Shown: positions 1 through 7,809 of the stretch, piece by piece
Layout: each line of letters starts with the position of its first letter
Position numbering within the stretch: position 1 is the stretch's first letter
Source: Gammaproteobacteria bacterium
GTDB taxonomy: Bacteria; Pseudomonadota; Gammaproteobacteria; Eutrophobiales; Eutrophobiaceae
DNA: 9,899 bases
Assembly (NCBI GenBank): GCA_018676275.1
Contig: JABHFC010000237.1
Coordinates: 1 to 9,899 of the forward strand
Direction: 5' to 3'
Position numbers and translations under genes: made by a program
Notes under the pieces: generated by a model
Databases searched by the model: none
What the model was told of the DNA's origin: nothing
Seen by the model: the letters and a program-made list of their open reading frames with translations, nothing else

Positions 1-716
1 GAAACCACTGAACCATAAGCAAAGGGTCCCAAACCGCTATGATAGTCCAGCAGGCAAACTTTTTTTGCAGAGCTACCCTCTTGTTGCAATATTTTCATTA
101 GTGTTGAATTTGACCAGGTAGGCTCATTACCTCCAAAGGACATGCCTTTGAGGAATTCGAACTGGCCAGACATGATGGCACCAACAAAACCAGCGATGCC
201 GTTTACCCGCTTGTAATCGGCGAGAAACTTGTTGGTTTCATCTCGTAACGGACCTTCATATTCGGGACAACACAAGGCATCGTGAATGACTTCATATCCC
301 GCATTGCCAGGTAGTTTGTTATTAAAGTCGACAAAGTTTCGACATAGATCAACATTATCTTCGTTATTTCGTCGCAGATTCGCCGCACCCCAGGGATTAA
401 TTGCATGAATCATAAGCACAGCAGTATCAGCGGGGAGCGAAGCGAAACGATCTTGTTGCAACATCCCCACCTGACACCCCGAGCCACACATTAGTTCCGC
501 ACCATGAACACCAGAAGTTAATACCAGTAAATTTTCAGCATCGTCATTACCGATACGAATAACATCGCAAGCCAGTTCAGCTACATTGGAATTTTCTATA
601 TCGTTTTTATAGCTTTGAACTTCAATATTCTTATCTGCACAGACTTGAAGAAACTTCTGCCGGGAATCTTCGTAGTTATCCGCGAAGAACTCTTCGACTG
701 AGTCGACGCTATCCAT
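1..716 (-). CDS. DUF2817 / M14-like zinc metallopeptidase, 3' end missing
   Basis: The first 238 codons of a protein cut by the left window edge. Visible motifs fit the DUF2817 branch of the M14 carboxypeptidase-like fold: SGVHGAE with H71 and E74 as the HxxE zinc pair, then NPWGAANLRRNNEDNVDL (residues 108-125) with conserved Arg/Asn substrate-site residues, and LDYHSGLGP with H226 as likely third zinc ligand. Family members are typically about 350-370 residues, so roughly two thirds is present. The chosen ATG lies inside the last codons of the aldehyde dehydrogenase (sequence ATGGATAG, 8-base overlap), which implies translational coupling and explains the absence of a clear Shine-Dalgarno. 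It is the last visible gene of the minus-strand operon. The natural substrate of DUF2817 proteins is unknown to me. An amide, ester or peptide hydrolase acting on the same compound as the two dehydrogenases is a guess. Confidence 0.85.
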   Translation of the reverse strand, partial: MDSVDSVEEFFADNYEDSRQKFLQVCADKNIEVQSYKNDIENSNVAELACDVIRIGNDDAENLLVLTSGVHGAELMCGSGCQVGMLQQDRFASLPADTAVLMIHAINPWGAANLRRNNEDNVDLCRNFVDFNNKLPGNAGYEVIHDALCCPEYEGPLRDETNKFLADYKRVNGIAGFVGAIMSGQFEFLKGMSFGGNEPTWSNSTLMKILQQEGSSAKKVCLLDYHSGLGPFAYGSVV

Positions 717-2211
717 GAGTAATAGATGTCGTCTGCAATCGACAATAACTTTCCAGTCCTGCCATGCCACCTTCAACACCGAATCCTGATTGACCATAGG
801 GCTCATGCGAATGCGCAATACCCGCTCCCATGGATGGTTTGCTGGATGCATTTACTGCAACCCAGCCTGCATTTAACAGTTGTGGTAATCTATGACCGCG
901 AGCTAAATCTTTAGTCCATACTGTTGCTGCCAATCCATATTTTGTATCGTTGGCCAACTGAACAGCATGTTGTTCATCTTTAAACGGAGTAATACTGAGT
1001 ACGGGTCCAAATATTTCTTCCTGACTTATAGTGCTTTGCCCGGACGTATCGTGAAAAACTGTCGGCCCACAATAGTAACCCTTGTCTGGTTTATTTGCGT
1101 TACGACCATCAAGAACAAGTTCTACATCTTTCGCATTGCCTATCGCTTGCATAACTTTGTCATATTGCATGCTATTAGCAAGCGGGCCAAAACCAGTCTC
1201 AGGTAATAAGGGATCCGCTGGCTGAAGCTGCTTACATGCGCCTGTCACTGCTGCGGATACAGTGTCAAAAACACTCTCTTCAACCAGCAAACGTGAGCGT
1301 GCGACGCAGACCTGTCCCTGATTCATCATTGCTGATTGCACAATACCCATGACCAGGCCCTGTAGGTCGTCACCGACCATATCGGCAAAGACCAACTGCG
1401 GATTATTACCGCCGCACTCCAGTAGCATGGGTTTTATTGCAGAGCTACCGATCGCCTGCATGATACGTTTACCCGTATCAGTGGAACCGGTAAAGGTCAG
1501 CATATTAATGTCCCTATGTTGTACCAGGGTGTTACCGGTCTCACCGGCTCCAGTGACAACATTAAAAACACCTTCGGGAATACCAGCTTCAAGCGCAAGC
1601 TCTGCTATACGTAAAGCGGATAGAATTGAATACTCTGATGGCTTTAGAACCAGTGTATTTCCAGCTGCCAGTATTGGTGCTGCTTTCAGGGCAACATTGA
1701 TCACCGGAAAATTCCAGGGTGTTAATGCAGCAACTACGCCGCGAGGTCTGTGTGTTTGTAATTCCAGGGAGTCGTTGTCACACGGTGCAGTACGACCATA
1801 TAGCTTATCCACTGCCTCCGCGTAGTAGGAGAAAAAGGCTGAAGCGATCTGAACTTCCATCAACGCAGACGAAATTGGTTTCCCCACTTCCAGACTGTCC
1901 ATCAATGCAAGTTCTTCCTGGTTTTGCATTAATAACTCTGCCAGTTTTCCCAATATCATTTTACGTTGCATTAGCGGCATCCCAGACCATGCATTCTGAT
2001 ACGCTGCACGCGCTGCCTTCACTGCGATGTCCACTTCTTCAGCAGTACAGGACTGAATTTGAATACCGCTACTTTCTGTTGCCGGATTATCCCGCTGAAT
2101 ATACTCATCGGACAGCGAAGAAATTCGCTTACCTGCAATAACAGGCTTAATGTCTGCCACTAATGCTGCAGCTTTGTTATGCCAGCCCAGTTCCTTTTCA
2201 ATTGCACTCAT
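709..2211 (-). CDS. NAD(P)-dependent aldehyde dehydrogenase
   Basis: A complete 500-residue aldehyde dehydrogenase superfamily protein, the usual length, oxidising an aldehyde to a carboxylate in the cytoplasm. Catalytic landmarks are all present: TPWNFP with oxyanion Asn167, KPSE with Lys190, the coenzyme-binding GSTDTGK (242-248), general base Glu265 in LLECGGNNP, nucleophile Cys302 in NQGQVCVARSR, and Glu399 in EEIFGP. The ECGGNNP wording recalls AstD-like enzymes, but the C-terminal region with GAGIAHSHEPYGQSG is different, so I do not assign a substrate. The ATG at 2211 is preceded by a weak purine-rich site (AGAAGA). It starts 14 bases after the GMC oxidoreductase stop and ends in TAG overlapping the next gene, so the three are co-transcribed. 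The natural role is oxidation of the aldehyde made by the upstream GMC enzyme. Confidence 0.93.
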   Translation of the reverse strand: MSAIEKELGWHNKAAALVADIKPVIAGKRISSLSDEYIQRDNPATESSGIQIQSCTAEEVDIAVKAARAAYQNAWSGMPLMQRKMILGKLAELLMQNQEELALMDSLEVGKPISSALMEVQIASAFFSYYAEAVDKLYGRTAPCDNDSLELQTHRPRGVVAALTPWNFPVINVALKAAPILAAGNTLVLKPSEYSILSALRIAELALEAGIPEGVFNVVTGAGETGNTLVQHRDINMLTFTGSTDTGKRIMQAIGSSAIKPMLLECGGNNPQLVFADMVGDDLQGLVMGIVQSAMMNQGQVCVARSRLLVEESVFDTVSAAVTGACKQLQPADPLLPETGFGPLANSMQYDKVMQAIGNAKDVELVLDGRNANKPDKGYYCGPTVFHDTSGQSTISQEEIFGPVLSITPFKDEQHAVQLANDTKYGLAATVWTKDLARGHRLPQLLNAGWVAVNASSKPSMGAGIAHSHEPYGQSGFGVEGGMAGLESYCRLQTTSITHG

Positions 2212-2225
2212 TTATCTTCTCGTAT

Positions 2226-3827
2226 TTATTTCGTAAGTTGATTCTTAATTAAGTCGCTAGCCTTTTCCCCAATCATAATTACGGTGGCATTGGTATTTCC
2301 GGATGGTAGTGTCGGCATAATGGAAGCATCTGCCACCCACAAATTATCCATGCCTTTGACCTTTAAATTGTGATCAACGACTGCCATGTCGTCGTTACCC
2401 ATTTTGCATGTACCAATTGGGTGATACATGGGAAAAGCCCGCTCACGTGTGAGCGCTTCGAGTTCCTTGTTCGAGTTAACATGCTTACCGGGGAAAAGCT
2501 CCTCCACCAGGAAAGGTTTGAATACATCCTGCTGGATGATTTTTCGAGCCAACTGAAAACCTTCAAGCAATTCATTCACATCATCGGAATTGCCGAGTAA
2601 CTGATGCTGTATAAGCGGTTTGTCCTGGCTTGACGCAGAACGTAGCTGTATTTGACCCCGAGCTCGTGGTCTCATCAGACCAACGGCAAAGCCCATGTCG
2701 GGTTCTTTGGAGATTTCAATTTTATCGGCCTTCCTGTCAAAGGAAAACGGCGTCAGGATGATCTGGATATTCGGTGCCTCCAGATTAGGGCGGGTACGAA
2801 CCAGAGCGTGAGCATGAGCGATGGAGGTAGTTAATGGGCCCCGACGACGGAAAATAAAATTCAGACCATGAACGATATTCCTAAACAAGCCCTGGTCACT
2901 GCTTAGGGTTCGTGCGTTTACACGAATATCGATATCAATCGCCGGATGCTCCTGCAGGTTTCTACCAACGCCCGGCAAATCAAGTACAGTATCGATCCCT
3001 TTTTCCTTTAGGTGGTTCCCATCACCGATACCCGAAAGCATCAACAATTTTGGTGAGGCGATGGATCCGGCGCTCAGTACCACACCAGCATTTGCACTGG
3101 CGATTAAGTGTTCACCTCCTTGTGAATATTCGACTGCAGTCGCCCGTCCATTCTTGGTGACTACGCGTTCGACTTCAGCATTCAATTTCACATCGAGATT
3201 GGCGCGCTGTTTAATCGGCCAGATATAGGCGTGACCGGTTGAATGACGTAATCCATTCAGTTGTGAAAGCTGACAGAAGTCCGCCCCTTCCGGAAATTCG
3301 CCACTCAGATCAGAGGAGCGCGGAATACCAGCCTGCTCGGCAGCCTGTATCCAGATATCACTTATAGATATGGGGCAACGTCCCTCGCTGACGTTCTGCG
3401 GGCCGTCAATACCCCTGTAGTCATTCGCTCCCCGTTCGTTATTTTCCATGCGTTTAAAATAAGGCAATACTTCTTTATAGCCCCAGCCGGGGTTACCCAA
3501 CTCACTCCAGTGTTCGAAATCCCAGGGGTGAGCGCGGACAAACATCATTCCATTAATAGAACTACCACCGCCAAGACAACGACCTGCAGGCCACATTTCA
3601 ACTTTATTGTTGCGGGATGCATCCGGTTCAATTTCATACATCCAGTTAAACTTTGGGCTGGTAATTGCCAGGGGACTGGCAGCAGGAATGCGACTGAACA
3701 GGTGTTTATCCGATCCGCCCGCCTCCAGCAGCAAGACCGAGCGGTTCTGTTGTTCTGACAAGCGGTTAGCCAGTACGCAGCCAGCAGAACCACCACCGAT
3801 CACTATTATGTCGTAAGATTTTTGCAC
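2226..3827 (-). CDS. GMC-family FAD-dependent oxidoreductase (choline / alcohol dehydrogenase type)
   Basis: A complete 533-residue glucose-methanol-choline oxidoreductase that oxidises an alcohol group using bound FAD. The Rossmann motif GGGSAG is at residues 11-16 with the ribose-binding Glu35 in LLLEAGG. The first GMC signature surrounds AGRCLGGGSSINGM (81-94) and the second is AGSIASPKLLMLSGIG (253-268). The catalytic His469 is in MYHPIGTCKMG and the partner Asn513 in PSGNTNAT, aligned from the choline oxidase His/Asn pair. No signal peptide is seen. Translation starts at GTG: an in-frame stop lies a few codons upstream, and the nearby ATG (3829) is in another frame. It follows the AraC gene by 106 bases and precedes the aldehyde dehydrogenase by 14. 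Regulator, GMC and aldehyde dehydrogenase together recall polyethylene-glycol or alkanol catabolic loci, but no transporter or acyl-CoA ligase is visible to confirm that. Confidence 0.93.
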   Translation of the reverse strand: MQKSYDIIVIGGGSAGCVLANRLSEQQNRSVLLLEAGGSDKHLFSRIPAASPLAITSPKFNWMYEIEPDASRNNKVEMWPAGRCLGGGSSINGMMFVRAHPWDFEHWSELGNPGWGYKEVLPYFKRMENNERGANDYRGIDGPQNVSEGRCPISISDIWIQAAEQAGIPRSSDLSGEFPEGADFCQLSQLNGLRHSTGHAYIWPIKQRANLDVKLNAEVERVVTKNGRATAVEYSQGGEHLIASANAGVVLSAGSIASPKLLMLSGIGDGNHLKEKGIDTVLDLPGVGRNLQEHPAIDIDIRVNARTLSSDQGLFRNIVHGLNFIFRRRGPLTTSIAHAHALVRTRPNLEAPNIQIILTPFSFDRKADKIEISKEPDMGFAVGLMRPRARGQIQLRSASSQDKPLIQHQLLGNSDDVNELLEGFQLARKIIQQDVFKPFLVEELFPGKHVNSNKELEALTRERAFPMYHPIGTCKMGNDDMAVVDHNLKVKGMDNLWVADASIMPTLPSGNTNATVIMIGEKASDLIKNQLTK

Positions 3828-3920
3828 ATCAATTAACCGTCAATTTGAACAGACATTGTAATGTGTGTGGCAGAAGCTAACTTATGCAGAACAGCGCTAG
3901 ATGTTTTTGATTCCGCTTGA

Positions 3921-3935
3921 AAAATCAGCGATTTT
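3921..3935. terminator. small AT-rich hairpin between the regulator and the GMC gene
   Basis: AAAATC and GATTTT form a six-pair stem with an AGC loop directly at the stop codon of the AraC gene. The stem is weak and there is no good T-tract beyond it on the minus strand, so it could attenuate rather than end transcription. Confidence 0.2.
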
Positions 3936-4980
3936 ACTGAATTGAGCCGTGGTTTTGATTGCGGATCTGTTTTGGTGTCAATTTAAAATAGCGGCGAAAT
4001 GCGGTAGTAAAATTACTTGCGTACTCATAACCGACTTCCATCGCCACCTGGGTAATACTCATTTCAGTACTAGAAAGCACCTCATAAGCTCGTTCCATAC
4101 GCGCCCGATGCAGGTAATTATGTACAGTTATCCCCACAGCTTGCCGGAAAGTCCGCATTAACTGGGTTTCGTTCCAGGACAGTGCCCGCGCCAACTCTGG
4201 AATAGTGGGTGCATCAACAAGGTTTTTATCCAGTATTTCGCAAATGTCGGCTATCCGCTCCAGATCTTTCCGTCGTAAAGACAAACCATCCTGTTCCTGC
4301 CCTCCCCACATGTCAGATAATTGATCCAGAGTGTGACAAATCAGGTCAAGTGCTTTTGCTTCAATCTGTAGCTGTCTGAGTTTCCCCGTGTACTCTAATT
4401 CAAACAGGCTCTTCACCGCATTCGACATTTCCGGTCGCATTCGTACAGCACAGTGATACATATCGTGACTTTTGCCATAAAGAAATTGCTTTATTTGTGT
4501 TGGCAAGGCTAATGAAGTGCCACTGATAATATCTTCCAGAAAGGCCGGTTCGCAAAGCAGAGTGACTGATTGCTCATGTTGTGCTGCGGGAAAGTATTCC
4601 ACTTTTTTCAAGCCAGAAGGCTGAATCAACACACCAAAAGTCATTGGATCAATTGCATCACGTTCACCACCTTCCTCACCTACTTCGCTGCTACCACTGT
4701 AACGAAAATGAAATTTTACGAGATCCTGACCTACGTTAGCATCATTGTGTGCTTCATCGTGTTCGATATCACCAATAACAACTGCCAGTCCTTCCCGTAC
4801 AACGCAGTAATCACGATGTCCGTGGGATGCTGATTCAATGGGTTGAATCCTGAAGCCGAAATCTTTGTCGTAAGGCTACTCTTCCTGTAGAGCGTACTGT
4901 GGCGGAATAGACGCAGCAATATCATCCGCAACGTCACTATCGTCTGCGGATCCTTTATTTTTTTTTCTATCAGATGTCAT
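3934..4980 (-). pseudogene. AraC-family (PchR-like) transcriptional regulator broken by an in-frame amber codon
   Basis: Reading from ATG at 4980 gives one frame of 348 codons interrupted only by TAG at codon 35 (4876-4878). The sequence after the TAG stays protein-like and in frame, with FGFRIQPIESASHGHRD and KFHFRYSG typical of the N-terminal ligand domain of this family. It has no ATG, GTG or TTG until 4644. The C-terminal double helix-turn-helix is intact: helices around residues 260-284 (TIPELARALSWNETQLMRTF) and 308-331 (ITQVAMEVGYEYASNFTTAF), ending in the usual LTPKQIR. A product started at 4644 would have 236 residues and lack about a third of the sensor domain. The gene probably controlled the GMC/aldehyde dehydrogenase operon downstream, the divergent FAD oxidase, or both. 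The alternatives are a recent nonsense mutation, a base-call error or readthrough. TAG terminates at least three other genes here, so reassignment is unlikely. Confidence 0.75.
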
Positions 4981-5006
4981 TTGATTCAATGGTTAATTAA
5001 TGGCTG

Positions 5007-5037
5007 ATTAAAGCTTAATACCCTAAAGCATAGTCAA
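5007..5037 (-). promoter_or_regulatory. candidate promoter of the AraC regulator
   Basis: On the minus strand TTGACT (5037-5032) is followed after 19 bases by TTTAAT (5012-5007), giving a start about 20 bases before the ATG at 4980. The spacer is two bases longer than ideal, so this is tentative. Confidence 0.3.
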
Positions 5038-5041
5038 TATT

Positions 5042-5071
5042 TTGTTTGTAATAACCCTTTATCTGTATTAT
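5042..5071 (+). promoter_or_regulatory. candidate promoter of the FAD oxidase
   Basis: TTGTTT (5042-5047) and TATTAT (5066-5071) are separated by 18 bases in a very AT-rich stretch, with a leader of about 60 bases before the ATG at 5139. It sits back to back with the regulator promoter, the usual arrangement for an AraC-controlled divergent gene. No clear operator repeats were seen. Confidence 0.3.
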
Positions 5072-5138
5072 TTCCTAAAGTTTTAGCATATTTTCAATAA
5101 TTTATCGATTAAGCCACTTTATAAAGAGTAAATAGAAT

Positions 5139-6623
5139 ATGAATCGAAATCATTCTTCTCGTCGCGATTTCCTTAAACAAATAACCTCACTGGGGGTTAT
5201 GGGTACGGTTGGCTACTTACGTTCACCCATGTCGATGGCTAGTGCAGGTACCACAATTAGTGATCTGACTAGCCGTGTGGGAGGTAAAGTCATCCCTCGA
5301 AGCGACGAAAATTATGAAATCTGGCGTCAAAGCATGGTCTGGCATATAAGCAAACCAGGGCGCTTTCCGGAAGTCATTGTCCAGGCAGGAACTGAACAGG
5401 ATGTAATAGAAGCGGTCAATTATGCTCGAAATAACAGTCTGAAAGTGTCGTTGCGTAGCAGTGGACACAATGGCGCCGGAGCAGCCTTGCGCGATGGAGG
5501 AATGCTAATAGACCTGTCCCTGTTACAGGAAATTAATGTAGATCCGGTAACTACTACGGTGAAATTGCAACCAGGCTTAAAGGCTATTCAGTTAATGGAA
5601 GAAGTAGAACAACATGATTTAGCATTTCCGGCTTCACATTGCCCTTCCGTTGCCATGGGTGGTTATCTACTTGGTGGTGGCATGGGATGGAATCATGAAC
5701 ATTGGGGAGGTATCGCCTGTCATTCCATTCGCAGCATGGAAATTATTACCGCCGATGGAAAGAAAGTTACTGCCAACCCAACAACAAACAAAGATTTGTA
5801 CTGGGCAGCCAGGGGAGCTGGCCCTGGATTTTTTGGTGTTGTGACTCAATATGAGTTAGAACTTTACCAGGCACCTCAAACTATTATGGGTAGCATGTAC
5901 ATTCACCCGCTAGATAACCTAAGGGTGGTGACTGATGCACTGGAAAAACTTGTGCAATTAAAAGATGAACGAGTAGAAATATTGCTGCTCTTTATGCATA
6001 ACCATCAGGCACCCGCTGATATGCCAGCAGAGCAGGCCAAGATTTGTTTTGTTGGTATAAACGCTTTTACTGATTCTGAGCAAGAAGCTAGAAACATGTT
6101 AAGCCCCTTTGCAGAAAGTGAGTTGGCTTCTAAAAGTGTTTTTAAAGTCGAAAATAACCCGACAACTTTCCAGAAACTCTATAACCCGGAAAATGTAGAC
6201 ACTGGTGTTGGTCGTTATGCTGTAGATAATGACTGGGTTAGTGATATTAGCGGTGCCTTACATACCCTTGCTGATCATTTTAAATCATCACCTTCAACAA
6301 GATCTCATTTACTAGCATCATTGGTAATGAACTCAGCTTTACAAAAGGATGCAAGTTTCTCGAAAATCGCTGAACACTATATCGCTAACTACCTAGTATG
6401 GAATGATGAAGAAAAAGATGAAGAAAATCACGCCTGGTTAGGTAAAGCAAATGAATTATTGAAGCCATTCAGCAAAGGACACTATGTAAATGAAGTTGCT
6501 GGAGATCGCTACCCTGAACGTTTTCAGGAATCTTTTTCGAAACCCAGCTGGGAACGATTAAACGAATTGAGAAAAAAATATGATCCAGATTCTGTTTTCC
6601 ACAATTATCTCGGACACTCCTGA
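5139..6623 (+). CDS. Tat-exported berberine-bridge-type FAD-linked oxidase
   Basis: A complete 494-residue oxidase of the PCMH/BBE flavoprotein family. It opens with a twin-arginine signal, SRRDFLK at residues 7-13, then a weakly hydrophobic stretch and a likely cleavage region near SMASAG (32-37), so folded enzyme should be exported to the periplasm. The FAD-binding domain follows, with RSSGHNG carrying His110 and ASHCPSVAMGG carrying Cys168. These match the two residues that attach FAD bicovalently in berberine bridge enzyme and glucooligosaccharide oxidase. GGGMGWN and ARGAGPGFFGVVT (224-236) are also typical. The C-terminal BBE element is present as YDPDSVFHNYLGH at the end. A purine-rich AAAGAG about ten bases upstream supports the ATG. 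Such enzymes oxidise sugars, alkaloids or other alcohols with O2 or another acceptor. The substrate here is unknown. The divergent placement suggests shared control with the operon on the other strand. Confidence 0.92.
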   Translation: MNRNHSSRRDFLKQITSLGVMGTVGYLRSPMSMASAGTTISDLTSRVGGKVIPRSDENYEIWRQSMVWHISKPGRFPEVIVQAGTEQDVIEAVNYARNNSLKVSLRSSGHNGAGAALRDGGMLIDLSLLQEINVDPVTTTVKLQPGLKAIQLMEEVEQHDLAFPASHCPSVAMGGYLLGGGMGWNHEHWGGIACHSIRSMEIITADGKKVTANPTTNKDLYWAARGAGPGFFGVVTQYELELYQAPQTIMGSMYIHPLDNLRVVTDALEKLVQLKDERVEILLLFMHNHQAPADMPAEQAKICFVGINAFTDSEQEARNMLSPFAESELASKSVFKVENNPTTFQKLYNPENVDTGVGRYAVDNDWVSDISGALHTLADHFKSSPSTRSHLLASLVMNSALQKDASFSKIAEHYIANYLVWNDEEKDEENHAWLGKANELLKPFSKGHYVNEVAGDRYPERFQESFSKPSWERLNELRKKYDPDSVFHNYLGHS

Positions 6624-6643
6624 GGTTATGACCAGTGAAGATT

Positions 6644-6694
6644 ATATCCTTTTCAAAAATCAGCTGGGAGCGATAAAAATATCTGAGAAAAATA
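6644..6694 (+). pseudogene. decayed copy of the FAD oxidase C-terminal coding end
   Basis: Starting at 6647 the sequence reads SFSKISWER, stop, KYLRK, matching SFSKPSWERLNELRK encoded at 6531-6575 of the upstream oxidase. I count 35 of 45 bases identical by eye, with collinear spacing. The stop inside it and the absence of any other part of the gene show that it is non-coding debris, most simply the tail of a deleted tandem duplicate. Confidence 0.7.
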
Positions 6695-6722
6695 GTTGAG
6701 TATGTTTCTATGTACTAGAGAA

Positions 6723-6756
6723 AACATTCCCATTTCTGACCATTAATGGGAAAGTT
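6723..6756. repeat. palindromic att-like site, left copy
   Basis: AACATTCCCAT, a 12-base spacer (6734-6745), then ATGGGAAAGTT. The left arm has one mismatch to a perfect 11-bp inverted repeat. The site has the same arm-spacer-arm dimensions as the one at 9406-9439 and shares the 15-mer ATTAATGGGAAAGTT (6742-6756) with it in direct orientation. This is what a pair of sites bounding an integrated element would look like. Confidence 0.6.
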
Positions 6757-6822
6757 TAGGTTCTGACATTAAGTAAATTCGAGGCGTTCAGAGTGACAAA
6801 TCACTGCTTCTCAATCACCGTA

Positions 6823-6835
6823 AATGGGAAAGTTG
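6823..6835 (+). repeat. extra single arm of the palindromic site
   Basis: AATGGGAAAGTTG, a 13-mer identical to 9428-9440 and, on the opposite strand, to 9327-9339. No partner arm lies at the expected distance, so it would be a half-site or accessory arm-type binding site. The remaining DNA from here to 7010 shows no gene, terminator or other feature I can support. Confidence 0.5.
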
Positions 6836-7010
6836 AAGATTCTACTGAACTGATTATTTGCTACGTGAGATTTTTTTAGAACAGATATGCAGTTTTAATA
6901 CGCAGACGCACTAGACCTTCCATGCCTTGCAATACGATCTAAAGCGCCTGCATTATAGAATTTTGGTTAGCTAAAAAACTGAATTAACATAAGTTATTGA
7001 TTTATATGAG

Positions 7011-7092
7011 TGGGAAGGTAGAGGACTTGAACCTTTGACTGCCTGGCGATTTCGCCTTTACGCTTCAATTACTTAGCTTTTTTCACTTTCCC
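7011..7092 (-). other. degenerate tRNA-like remnant
   Basis: The minus strand carries a T-arm-like segment, AAAGG-TTCAAGT-CCTCT (7036-7020), followed by ACCTTCCC, which pairs with GGGAAAG(T) at 7092-7085 as a seven- to eight-pair acceptor stem with one mismatch. A D-arm-like GCTAAGTAATTGAAGC lies between. The anticodon arm is not recognisable (only a GGCGA/TCGCC hairpin at 7042-7053) and the 3' end reads CTCA instead of CCA, so it is not a working tRNA. It may be the relic of a tRNA gene used as an integration target. Confidence 0.3.
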
Positions 7093-7128
7093 TGAGGGAC
7101 CTGTGGGGGACGTTGCGCACTGAATTAT

Positions 7129-7809
7129 CTATGATTTACTTACCTTCGTAAGCAAATCATTAGTGTTTAGAAGGATATTCCGTAAGGAAATCGAAAAGTC
7201 ATCAAATTCTGATTTTGTCGAAGTCACAAAGTGTTCTCTATTATTCCCGTGAGATTGATGCCACCCATCTAAGTCGGATTCATCAAGTCGAATCACAGCA
7301 AGAGGTTCCCAGTAATATTCTGTTTGTACGCCAGCTATTGGCTTTTTCGTTCCACTAAAGCGCCCATGAGCAGCCGTATGTCTTTCCTGCATTAATCCAG
7401 GGTTCTGAATGGCCTCGGAAATGAATTCCAAAATAGGTTCAACTCCTGTAATAACCTTTTTCCTTTGCATTTTTTTAATAAAATGTTCGAGTCTTTCAAG
7501 CGTTGCATGTAAGTAAATTGAGTATGTTCGAGTATGGAAGTGCAATTCACGATCATTTTCCGTTGTTGATATTTTCTCAACGGTCAATTTTAAAAAATCA
7601 TAACCAAGCTCAAAATCCAGAAGTGATGACAAAAGTTCTGTCCACGGCTCAATTGGTTTATCAAGAAGATTTTTAGCCTCCTGAAAATTGTAAAAGTTTT
7701 CAGGTGTTCCTTCCTCTAGCTTCTTTACAAAGTTTGGATGCTTAATCTTTAAATCATCATGAAGGTGGTTTAATAAAGCCGTTTGAATTTTGTTTATTTC
7801 TTCTTTCAC
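7129..7809 (-). CDS. uncharacterised protein with an HEPN-type R-x4-H motif
   Basis: An open frame of 226 residues that I do not recognise as a named family. It is soluble, helix-rich and charged, with no signal or membrane segment. The best clue is QERHTAAHGR, in which Arg143 and His148 are separated by four residues and followed by Gly. This resembles the RNxxAHG motif of HEPN domains, many of which are RNases in toxin-antitoxin and antiphage systems. An amphipathic helix around YLHATLERLEHFIKKM (99-114) precedes it, as in several HEPN families. The start is GTG at 7809 because an in-frame stop lies just upstream; the Shine-Dalgarno is poor. It lies inside the suspected mobile island downstream of recombinase and protease genes on the same strand. 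The HEPN assignment rests on a short motif. The C-terminal third offers no clue. Confidence 0.7.
   Translation of the reverse strand: MKEEINKIQTALLNHLHDDLKIKHPNFVKKLEEGTPENFYNFQEAKNLLDKPIEPWTELLSSLLDFELGYDFLKLTVEKISTTENDRELHFHTRTYSIYLHATLERLEHFIKKMQRKKVITGVEPILEFISEAIQNPGLMQERHTAAHGRFSGTKKPIAGVQTEYYWEPLAVIRLDESDLDGWHQSHGNNREHFVTSTKSEFDDFSISLRNILLNTNDLLTKVSKS

Noticed and set aside
1349..2141. Two long plus-strand open frames of 158 and 140 codons
   Set aside because: They lie antisense within the aldehyde dehydrogenase, overlap one another in different frames and show no recognisable domain.
2226..3827. Assigning the operon to polyethylene glycol degradation (pegA/pegC/pegR)
   Set aside because: The regulator, GMC and aldehyde dehydrogenase set matches loosely, but the characteristic permease, TonB receptor and acyl-CoA ligase are not in the window and the GMC family has many substrates.
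4876..4878. Amber readthrough such as pyrrolysine insertion in the AraC gene
   Set aside because: Other genes here stop at TAG, including one where the stop overlaps the next start, and no readthrough context or machinery is visible.
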